From Pseudomonadota bacterium (GTDB taxonomy: Bacteria; Pseudomonadota; Alphaproteobacteria; Acetobacterales; Acetobacteraceae), in assembly GCA_021819535.1 (NCBI GenBank), contig JAKAQU010000239.1:1-5109 (forward strand): a DNA stretch of 5,109 nucleotides. The letters run 5' to 3'. Made by a program: the position numbers and the translations under genes. A model generated the notes under the pieces. It did not search any database. It had not been told where the DNA came from and worked only from the letters and a program-made list of their open reading frames with translations. Below are positions 1-4,945 of the stretch, piece after piece (position 1 is the first letter of the stretch; the number at the start of each line of letters is the position of its first letter).

Positions 1-459
1 GGCGAGGCCGAGCGGGCGCATGAGGTCGAGAAACGCATCGATCTTGTCGGGATTGCCGGTCATCTCGAAGACGAAGCTCTCCGTCGTCGCATCGACGACA
101 CGGGCGCGAAACGCATCGGCGAGGCGGAGCGCCTCGGCCCGCTGGTCGCCAACGCAGAGGATCTTGATCAGCGCCATCTCGCGCGCGAGATGCGGCCCCT
201 CGCGCGAGAGATCGGCGACGCGATGGACCGGCACCAGCCGGTCGAGCTGCGCCTTGATCTGCTCGATCACCATTTCCGTGCCGGAGGTGACGACATTGAT
301 GCGTGAGCGCCCGCGCCCATCCTCGACCGGCGCCACCGTGAGGCTGTCGATATTATAGCCGCGGCCGGAAAAAAGCCCGATCACGCGCGCAAGGACACCC
401 GATTCGTTATCCACCAGCACCGAGATCGTCGCGGTGCGCAATGCCTGTTGGCTCGCCAT
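1..459 (-). CDS. ilvN: Acetolactate synthase small (regulatory) subunit, 3' end outside the window
   Basis: This is the regulatory subunit of acetohydroxyacid synthase; in the family it activates the catalytic subunit and binds the feedback inhibitor valine. The visible 153 codons begin MASQQALRTATISVLVDNES. An N-terminal ACT domain spans about residues 10-80, with the family signature VDNESGVLARVIGLFSGRGY followed by NIDSLTV. The C-terminal small-subunit domain starts near residue 84 and includes REMALIKILC at 93-102. The frame is open to the window edge. Family members are usually about 160-180 residues, so roughly 10-25 residues are missing on the left. The ATG at 459 shares one base with the ilvB stop (TGATG), and no good Shine-Dalgarno sequence lies close upstream, so translation is probably coupled to ilvB. 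The symbol ilvH is used equally often for such genes. Confidence 0.95.
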   Translation of the reverse strand, partial: MASQQALRTATISVLVDNESGVLARVIGLFSGRGYNIDSLTVAPVEDGRGRSRINVVTSGTEMVIEQIKAQLDRLVPVHRVADLSREGPHLAREMALIKILCVGDQRAEALRLADAFRARVVDATTESFVFEMTGNPDKIDAFLDLMRPLGLA

Positions 460-2240
460 CACACCAGCACCAAGCCTTCATCGGTGATGCCGGCGGCCTC
501 GCCCTCATGCTCGGGGCCGAGAATCATTTCGTTATGCGCTGCCCCCGAGGGGATCATCGGGAAACAATTCTCGGCCTGATCGACGGCGATATCGGCGATC
601 ACCGCGCGATCGCAGGCCAGCATCTCATGGATGACCGGATCAAGCTCCTCGATGGTCCGGGCGCGGAGACCGACGGCGTGGAAACTCTCGGCAAGGCGCA
701 CGAAATCCGGCAGCGCCGCGGTATAGCTCTCGGCATAGCGGCCGCCATGCAGCAATTCCTGCCATTGCCGCACCATGCCCATATACTGGTTGTTGAGGAT
801 GAAGATCTTCACCGGCAGGCGGTATTGGGCGAGCGTGCTCATCTCCTGGATATTCATCAGGATCGAGGCCTCGCCCGCGATATCGACCACCAGCGCGTCG
901 GGATGGGCGATCTGCACCCCCATCGCCGCCGGCAGGCCATAGCCCATGGTGCCGAGCCCGCCCGAAGTCATCCAGTGATTGGGCTGCTCGAAGCGGAAAT
1001 GCTGTGCCGCCCACATCTGGTGCTGGCCGACCTCGGTGGTGATGAAGGTCTCGCGCCCGCTCTCGCGGCTGATTTCATAGAGCCGGCGGATGGCGTGCTG
1101 CGGCTTGATGATCGCCCCCGGCGCCGCCGTCTGCCCATAGCGCAGGCAGTCGCGCGCCCGCCAGCCCTCGATCTCGCGCCACCAGGCGGCGAGCGCCGCG
1201 CGATCGGGCGACGTCGCATCCCGTTTCCAGGCGGCGAGCAGCGCGGACAGCGCCCGCCCGGCATCGCCGACGATCGCGATATCGACCGCCACGTTCTTGT
1301 TGATGCTGGAGGGATCGATATCGATATGGATTTTTTTCGAGCCCGGGCTGAAAGCGTTGAGCCGCCCGGTGACGCGGTCGTCGAAACGCGCGCCGATATT
1401 CAGCATGACGTCGCAGCCATGCATCGCGAGATTGGCCTCGACCGTCCCGTGCATGCCGAGCATGCCGAGGAATAACGGATCGGAGCCAGGAAAAGCGCCA
1501 AGCCCCATCAGGGTCGAGGTGCAGGGAAAGCCGGTCTCGCGCACGAACCGGGTGAGCGCCGCCGCCGCCTCTGGCCCCGCGTTGATCACCCCGCCGCCAG
1601 TATAGATGATCGGCCGCTTCGCCCCCTTGAGGAGTGCTACGGCCTCTTCGATCCGCGCCGGATCGGGATCGAGGCGCGGGCGATAGCTGCGATGCGGTGC
1701 CGTCGCGGGCGCGCTGTAGGGCGCCGGGTTGATGACGATATCCTTGGGCAGATCGACCACCACCGGCCCCGGCCGGCCCGAGCGCGCGACGAGGAACGCC
1801 TCATGCACCACCCGCGCCAGATCCTCGGATTTCCGCACGAGGTAATTATGTTTGGTCGCCGGCCGGGTGATCCCCGTGGTGTCGGCCTCCTGGAACGCAT
1901 CATTGCCGATCAGATGCGTCGGCACCTGGCCGGTCAGGCACACGACCGGGATACTGTCCATCAAGGCATCGACGAGGCCGGTCACGGCATTGGTCGCGCC
2001 GGGCCCGCTGGTCACCAGCACGACGCCGACCCTGCCGGTCGCGCGCGCATAGCCCTCGGCCGCGTGGACCGCGGCCTGCTCGTGGCGGACGAGGATGTGG
2101 CGGATCGCGTTCTGCTGAAAAATCGCGTCATAAATCGGCAAAACGGCGCCGCCGGGATAGCCGAAAATGACCTCGACGCCCTGCTCCTTCAGCGCCCGCA
2201 ACAGAATTTCCGCACCCGACCGCATCTCGCTCGTCGTCAT
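459..2240 (-). CDS. ilvB: Acetolactate synthase large (catalytic) subunit
   Basis: This ThDP- and FAD-dependent enzyme condenses two pyruvates to 2-acetolactate, or pyruvate with 2-oxobutyrate to acetohydroxybutyrate. It is the first common step of branched-chain amino-acid synthesis and acts in the cytoplasm. The protein has 593 residues, the normal length. The N-terminal ThDP-binding domain (about 7-170) contains HEQAA with the catalytic Glu54, TSGPGATN at 77-84 and GQVPTHLIGNDAFQEAD at 104-120. The central FAD-binding domain (about 195-330) contains GARFDDRVTG at 283-292. The C-terminal ThDP domain (about 380-560) contains TSGGLGTMGYGLPAAMG at 425-441, then GEASILMN at 456-463 and NN at 483-484 as the cofactor-metal motif, and MVRQWQE at 489-495. 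The usual GDG of that motif reads G-E-A here. Residues at the classical herbicide sites (Pro107, Trp493, Ser565) are the sensitive, wild-type ones. The ATG at 2240 has AAGGA 9 nt upstream. It could equally be named ilvI. Confidence 0.97.
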   Translation of the reverse strand: MTTSEMRSGAEILLRALKEQGVEVIFGYPGGAVLPIYDAIFQQNAIRHILVRHEQAAVHAAEGYARATGRVGVVLVTSGPGATNAVTGLVDALMDSIPVVCLTGQVPTHLIGNDAFQEADTTGITRPATKHNYLVRKSEDLARVVHEAFLVARSGRPGPVVVDLPKDIVINPAPYSAPATAPHRSYRPRLDPDPARIEEAVALLKGAKRPIIYTGGGVINAGPEAAAALTRFVRETGFPCTSTLMGLGAFPGSDPLFLGMLGMHGTVEANLAMHGCDVMLNIGARFDDRVTGRLNAFSPGSKKIHIDIDPSSINKNVAVDIAIVGDAGRALSALLAAWKRDATSPDRAALAAWWREIEGWRARDCLRYGQTAAPGAIIKPQHAIRRLYEISRESGRETFITTEVGQHQMWAAQHFRFEQPNHWMTSGGLGTMGYGLPAAMGVQIAHPDALVVDIAGEASILMNIQEMSTLAQYRLPVKIFILNNQYMGMVRQWQELLHGGRYAESYTAALPDFVRLAESFHAVGLRARTIEELDPVIHEMLACDRAVIADIAVDQAENCFPMIPSGAAHNEMILGPEHEGEAAGITDEGLVLV

Positions 2241-2249
2241 CGCTCGTGA

Positions 2250-2254
2250 TCCTT
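2250..2254 (-). promoter_or_regulatory. Ribosome binding site of ilvB
   Basis: AAGGA on the minus strand lies 9 nt before the ilvB ATG at 2240. It supports that start over Met6, which has only weak purine-rich sequence before it. The site is 3 nt from the end of the nested inverted repeat at 2258-2306. Confidence 0.7.
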
Positions 2255-2257
2255 ACG

Positions 2258-2306
2258 CTGTCCGGCTCAACTAGGCCGGCGAGGCCGGCGGCGTCAACCC
2301 GGACAG
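2258..2306 (-). repeat. Nested inverted repeat at the miaA end / ilvB leader, possible RNA structure
   Basis: Outer arms CTGTCCGG (minus strand, 2306-2299) and CCGGACAG (2265-2258) are perfectly complementary over 8 bp. Between them lie two copies of the self-complementary GCCGGC (2284-2289 and 2275-2280), which can form a 6-bp hairpin with a 3-nt loop. An alternative pairing, CCGGC with GCCGG (2279-2275 and 2266-2262), would compete with the inner hairpin. The block covers the last miaA codons, its stop and half of the 30-nt gap to ilvB, and ends 3 nt before the ilvB ribosome binding site. No U-run follows, so it does not look like an intrinsic terminator. A role in ilvB translation is inference, and in GC-rich DNA short repeats of this kind can arise by chance. 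Confidence 0.4.
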
Positions 2307-3284
2307 GGTTAGAAAATTGAGCAGATCAGCCATGCTCCTTTCCGAAAATTGCGTGAAATCACCTATTCGAGCACCAATAGTATAAATTTGCGCGCTCAGG
2401 CGATGATGTCGAAACCAGGTCGCCTGGCGCTTGGTATATTGACCGACCACCAGCTCGGCGCGCCGCGTCGCCTCGAGAAGCGTGATCTCGCCGCGGAGAT
2501 AGGCTGCGAGTTCGGGGACGCCATGGGCGCGCAGCAGCGGCAGCGCCGGATCGAGGCCGAGCGCGAGCAAAGCCCGCACCTCGTCGAGCGCGCCCTCTTC
2601 CAGCATCGCGGCAAACCGGGCGCCGATCGCGGCGCGCAGCGCCTCGCGCGGCGGGTCGATGATGATGGCAACGAACCGCCAGCCGGCCGGGGGCCGCGCC
2701 GGCGCACGCTGCCAGTCAGCGAGGCCGCGCCCGGTCGCGAGGAAGACCTCGAGCGCGCGGGCGAGGCGCTGGCCATCGCTCGGGCGGAGTTTCGCCGCCG
2801 TCTCAGGGTCGAGGGCGGTCAATCGGGCATGAAGCGGGGCCGGGCCGAGCTGGCGCAGCCATGCACGCACCTCGCCACGAATGGCGGGATCAGGCACCGG
2901 AATTTCCGCAAGCCCGCCGACCAGCGCCTGCAAATAAAGACCGCTGCCGCCGCAGAGAATGGGCAGGCGTCCGGCCGCCCGCGCGTCGGCCAAAGCCGCC
3001 AGCGCCACCTCCCGCCACCAGGCGGCGCTCGCCGGCTCCCCCGCGGCCCGCACGCCATAAAGCACATGCGGCGCGCGGGCGAGATCGGCCTCACCCGGCC
3101 GCGCCGTCAAGACGCGCAATTCGCGGTAAAGCTGCATCGCATCGGCATTGATGACGACGCCACCGAGCCGCTCGGCGAGCCCGACCGCGAGCGCCGATTT
3201 GCCCGACGCCGTCGGCCCGGCGACGATCAGCGCCACCCCCTCCCTTGCCTCGCCAGCCGCGCCCCCGCATGGTCCGCCGGTCAT
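2271..3284 (-). CDS. miaA: tRNA dimethylallyltransferase (A37 isopentenylation)
   Basis: MiaA transfers a dimethylallyl group from DMAPP to N6 of adenosine 37 in tRNAs reading UNN codons, the first step towards ms2i6A. The 337-residue protein has the P-loop GPTASGKS at 23-30, NADAMQLYR at 46-54 with the probable catalytic base Asp48, LTARPGEAD at 59-67, GGSGLYLQAL at 112-121, QRLARALEV at 172-180, the RAHGVPELAAYLRGE segment at 252-266 and QYTKRQATWFRHH at 282-294. These are the family signatures in the expected order. About 40 residues follow the KRQxTWF motif; this tail is encoded by DNA of roughly 45% GC (2301-2400), much lower than its surroundings. The ATG at 3284 is supported by GGTGAGGA 8 nt upstream. 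A GTG at codon 17 would still keep the P-loop but is a poorer choice, because its purine-rich stretch is almost adjacent. The gene is probably co-transcribed with ilvB and ilvN. Confidence 0.97.
   Translation of the reverse strand: MTGGPCGGAAGEAREGVALIVAGPTASGKSALAVGLAERLGGVVINADAMQLYRELRVLTARPGEADLARAPHVLYGVRAAGEPASAAWWREVALAALADARAAGRLPILCGGSGLYLQALVGGLAEIPVPDPAIRGEVRAWLRQLGPAPLHARLTALDPETAAKLRPSDGQRLARALEVFLATGRGLADWQRAPARPPAGWRFVAIIIDPPREALRAAIGARFAAMLEEGALDEVRALLALGLDPALPLLRAHGVPELAAYLRGEITLLEATRRAELVVGQYTKRQATWFRHHRLSAQIYTIGARIGDFTQFSERSMADLLNFLTLSGLTPPASPA
2273..2290. repeat. Tandem 9-bp duplication at the end of miaA
   Basis: AGGCCGGCG occurs twice back to back on the plus strand (2273-2281 and 2282-2290). 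On the miaA strand it encodes the terminal Pro-Ala-Ser-Pro-Ala and the first bases of the stop codon. The unit contains the palindrome GCCGGC, so the duplication also creates the inner hairpin of the 2258-2306 structure. Confidence 0.6.
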
Positions 3285-3285
3285 G
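3282..3285. other. Overlapping divergent start codons of miaA and serB
   Basis: The palindrome CATG serves both genes. Read on the minus strand, 3284-3282 is the miaA ATG; read on the plus strand, 3283-3285 is the serB ATG. There is therefore no intergenic DNA. Each gene's promoter and any 5' leader must lie inside the other's coding sequence. Both starts are independently supported: miaA by its ribosome binding site, serB by the family-typical N-terminus (MNYVLTLVA). Confidence 0.75.
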
Positions 3286-4155
3286 AATTACGTCCTCACC
3301 CTGGTTGCCGATCGTGCTCGAACCACGCTCGATGCCGCCACCATCGCCGCCGTCTCCGATGCCATCACGGCCGGCCCGCCCGATATCCTCGCGCCGGGCG
3401 AGGCGGCCGATCTCCCCTGCCCCGCACCACCATCGCCGGAGACGCTCGCCGCCATCCTCGGCGCCCGCCCGATCGACGCCTTTTGCCTCCCCGCCAAGGG
3501 CCGGCGCAAGCGCCTCCTCACCGCCGACATGGACAGCACCATCATCACCGCGGAAGTCATCGACGAACTCGCCGCCGAGGCCGGCATCGGCGCCGAAATC
3601 GCCGCCATCACCGCACGCAGCATGGCCGGCGAAATCGATTTCGCGGACGCCCTCCGCGCCCGCGTCGCGCGCCTCGGCGGCACCCGGCTCATTGCCCTCG
3701 ATCGCGTCGCCGCCCGCCTCCGCTCGACCGAGGGCGCCCGCGAACTGATCGCGACCATGCGGGCAGAGGGCGCCGTCACCGCCCTCGTCTCCGGCGGATT
3801 CAGCTATTTCACTGCCCAGATCGCCGAACGCCTCGGCTTTTCCGCCCATTTCGCCAACCATTTGCAGGATGACGGCGCAGCCCTCACCGGCGCGGTCGCG
3901 GAGCCAGTGCTCGACCGCGACGCGAAGGCGCGCATCCTGCGCCAACTCGCCGCCTCCCACGCGATCCCGCTCGCGGCGACGATGGCGATCGGCGATGGCG
4001 CCAACGACCTCGCCATGCTGAAAACCGCCGGCCTCGGCATCGCCTTTCGCGCCAAGCCGGTGGTCGCCCAGGCGGCAGAGGCACGCATCACCCACGGCTC
4101 ACTCCGCGCCGCCCTCTTCGCGCAGGGATATCACCTGTCAGAATTTCGGGAGTAA
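3283..4155 (+). CDS. serB: Phosphoserine phosphatase
   Basis: SerB hydrolyses O-phospho-L-serine to serine, the last step of the phosphorylated serine pathway in the cytoplasm. It is a HAD-superfamily enzyme. The 290-residue protein has a divergent N-terminal, probably ACT-like region (1 to about 75) and then the catalytic domain. That domain has motif I DMDST at 82-86 (nucleophile Asp82, acid/base Asp84), the substrate-binding Glu91 in TAEVIDELA, Arg127 in the DALRARV segment, motif II SGGFSYF at 170-176, motif III Lys215 in DRDAKARIL, motif IV GDGANDL at 237-243 (Asp238, Asn241, Asp242), and GIAFRAKP at 252-259. All catalytic residues are present. The frame is open for 45 more codons upstream, but that stretch is antisense to the MiaA P-loop region. 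The start at 3283 gives the expected N-terminus, although no Shine-Dalgarno sequence is visible before it. Translation could be leaderless or weakly initiated. Confidence 0.96.
   Translation: MNYVLTLVADRARTTLDAATIAAVSDAITAGPPDILAPGEAADLPCPAPPSPETLAAILGARPIDAFCLPAKGRRKRLLTADMDSTIITAEVIDELAAEAGIGAEIAAITARSMAGEIDFADALRARVARLGGTRLIALDRVAARLRSTEGARELIATMRAEGAVTALVSGGFSYFTAQIAERLGFSAHFANHLQDDGAALTGAVAEPVLDRDAKARILRQLAASHAIPLAATMAIGDGANDLAMLKTAGLGIAFRAKPVVAQAAEARITHGSLRAALFAQGYHLSEFRE
3293..3300 (-). promoter_or_regulatory. Ribosome binding site of miaA, inside serB codons 4-6
   Basis: GGTGAGGA on the minus strand ends 8 nt before the miaA ATG. The same bases encode Val-Leu-Thr of the conserved SerB N-terminus, so this short stretch is constrained on both strands. 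Confidence 0.6.
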
Positions 4156-4170
4156 TAAAACAAGAAAATT

Positions 4171-4205
4171 GTTCTTTTTTGAAAAAAAAGAACCAAAAAA
4201 CTTTT
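4171..4205 (+). terminator. A/T-rich hairpin repeat, copy 1, probable serB terminator
   Basis: The element reads GTTC-T6-G-A8-GAAC-C-A6-C-T4, starting 15 nt after the serB stop. GTTCTTTTTT (4171-4180) pairs perfectly with AAAAAAGAAC (4184-4193), a 10-bp stem with a GAA loop. Unlike a classical intrinsic terminator the stem is mostly A-U, and the following T-run is short and offset by C-A6-C. Position at the end of serB, orientation and the matching inverted copy at 4269-4306 support a transcript-end role, but termination is not shown. It belongs to the same repeat family as copy 2. Confidence 0.55.
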
Positions 4206-4212
4206 ATTCGTT

Positions 4213-4235
4213 AGGCAGTGCCGTAGGCACGGCCT
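4213..4235. repeat. GC-rich hairpin between the two A/T-rich repeats
   Basis: AGGC-a-GTGCC-GTA-GGCAC-g-GCCT forms a symmetric stem of 9 paired positions with one A·G mismatch and a 3-nt loop. A second fold is possible: GCAG-t-GCCGT with ACGGC-CTGC around an AGGC loop. It lies midway between the inverted repeat copies. On the trpF strand the hairpin is followed, after AACGAATAAAAG, by a run of six T. It could be a back-up terminator for trpF or simply the tip of a larger fold. Confidence 0.45.
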
Positions 4236-4250
4236 GCTCCGAGGAAAATA

Positions 4251-4940
4251 CTACTCCAAGGGACCGGGAAAAAGTTTTTTTGCTTCTTTTTTTTCAAAAA
4301 AAGAAGACTCTTCTTTCCCTGCCCTTGCCGCGGCAATGAAGGCGCGGATCAGGGCCGGGTCTTTTTCGCCGGGGCGGCGCTCGACGCCGGAGGAGACATC
4401 GACGGCGGGGGCGCCGCTGATGCTGATCGCCGCGGCGACATTATCCGGCGTGAGACCGCCGGCGAGCAGCCAAGGGGAAGGCGCCTGCCAGCCCTGGAGC
4501 AGGGTCCAGTCGAACGCCTGCGCATTGCCGCCGGGCCGCGTCGCCCCTTTCGGCGGGCTGGCATCGAGGAGCAGGGCATCGGCCCCCTCCGCCGCGCGCG
4601 GCAGATCGGCGGCCGAGGCGATCCCGACCGCGCGCCACACCGGACGCCCGAATGCCGCGCGAATCGCGCGCGCAAGCTCGGCGGAGCCGTGGATTTGCAG
4701 AATATCGAGAGAAAACACGGCGAGCACGGCGGCGATCTCGTCGAGCGCAGGGTTGACGAACAGCCCGACCCGGCGTGGGCCGCCCGCCGCCCGCGCCGAG
4801 AGGTCGGCTGCGCGCACGGCGCTGATCGCGCGCGGCGAGGGCGGGAAAAAAACGAAGCCGACCCAATCCGCCCCGCCCGCGACGGCGGCATCGAACGCGG
4901 CCTCGCCGTTGATGCCGCAAATCTTGACCCCGACACCCAT
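4251..4940 (-). CDS. trpF: Phosphoribosylanthranilate isomerase with a repeat-derived C-terminal tail
   Basis: TrpF catalyses the Amadori rearrangement of N-(5'-phosphoribosyl)anthranilate to CdRP in tryptophan synthesis. The 229-residue (βα)8-barrel protein begins MGVGVKICGI, with catalytic base Cys8. Further motifs are DWVGFVFFPPSPR at 25-37, GLFVNP at 59-64, LQIHG at 81-85, LLLDA at 123-127 with catalytic acid Asp126, LLAGGLTPDNV at 158-168 for phosphate binding, and DVSSGVE at 181-187. The barrel appears complete at about residue 208. Residues 209-229, rich in Lys, Glu and Phe, are read from the A/T-rich repeat at 4269-4306 and look like an accidental extension. The ATG at 4940 lies 5 nt after the lapA stop, with no strong Shine-Dalgarno sequence, so translation is probably coupled to lapA. 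An in-frame stop lies a short way upstream with no other usual start codon in between. trpF converges on serB here, and no trpB or trpA follows on its strand. Confidence 0.95.
   Translation of the reverse strand: MGVGVKICGINGEAAFDAAVAGGADWVGFVFFPPSPRAISAVRAADLSARAAGGPRRVGLFVNPALDEIAAVLAVFSLDILQIHGSAELARAIRAAFGRPVWRAVGIASAADLPRAAEGADALLLDASPPKGATRPGGNAQAFDWTLLQGWQAPSPWLLAGGLTPDNVAAAISISGAPAVDVSSGVERRPGEKDPALIRAFIAAARAGKEESSFFEKKEAKKLFPGPLE
4269..4306 (-). repeat. A/T-rich hairpin repeat, copy 2, inside the 3' end of trpF
   Basis: Read on the trpF strand the element is CTTC-T7-G-A8-GAAG-C-A7-C-T5. This is the same architecture as copy 1, in inverted orientation. The stem can pair 10-11 bp around a U-GAA or GA loop. 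Relative to copy 1, the outer closing pair has changed from G-C to C-G on both arms, which preserves pairing. The element lies in frame in trpF, upstream of its TAG stop at 4253-4251. A neighbouring pairing, AAAGAAG with CTTCTTT (4300-4306 and 4310-4316), shares one arm. Confidence 0.75.
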
Positions 4941-4945
4941 GCCGT

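Noticed and set aside
441..1475. 344-codon open frame on the plus strand, antisense to ilvB
   Set aside because: Its translation is low in complexity and rich in His, Arg, Asp and Gly. It lies opposite conserved catalytic codons of IlvB, so it is a codon-bias shadow of a GC-rich gene.
2262..2279. CCGGC/GCCGG hairpin between miaA and ilvB as an intrinsic terminator
   Set aside because: It has a 5-bp stem, an 8-nt loop and no T-run, and the 30-nt gap fits one operon. It is kept only as an alternative pairing in the nested structure.
3148..3282. N-terminal extension of serB by 45 codons
   Set aside because: This stretch is antisense to the MiaA P-loop region, is Ser/Pro/Ala-rich, and precedes the family-typical N-terminus MNYVLTLVA.
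3269..3286. Five-codon upstream frame (MVRRS) whose TGA overlaps the serB ATG as ATGA
   Set aside because: Such an overlap could couple translation, but the mini-frame has no ribosome binding site, and short frames like this are expected by chance.
2349..3872. 507-codon plus-strand frame across miaA and serB
   Set aside because: It runs antisense to all of MiaA's motifs and then out of frame through serB. Its second half is Arg/His/Pro-rich noise, with no recognisable domain.
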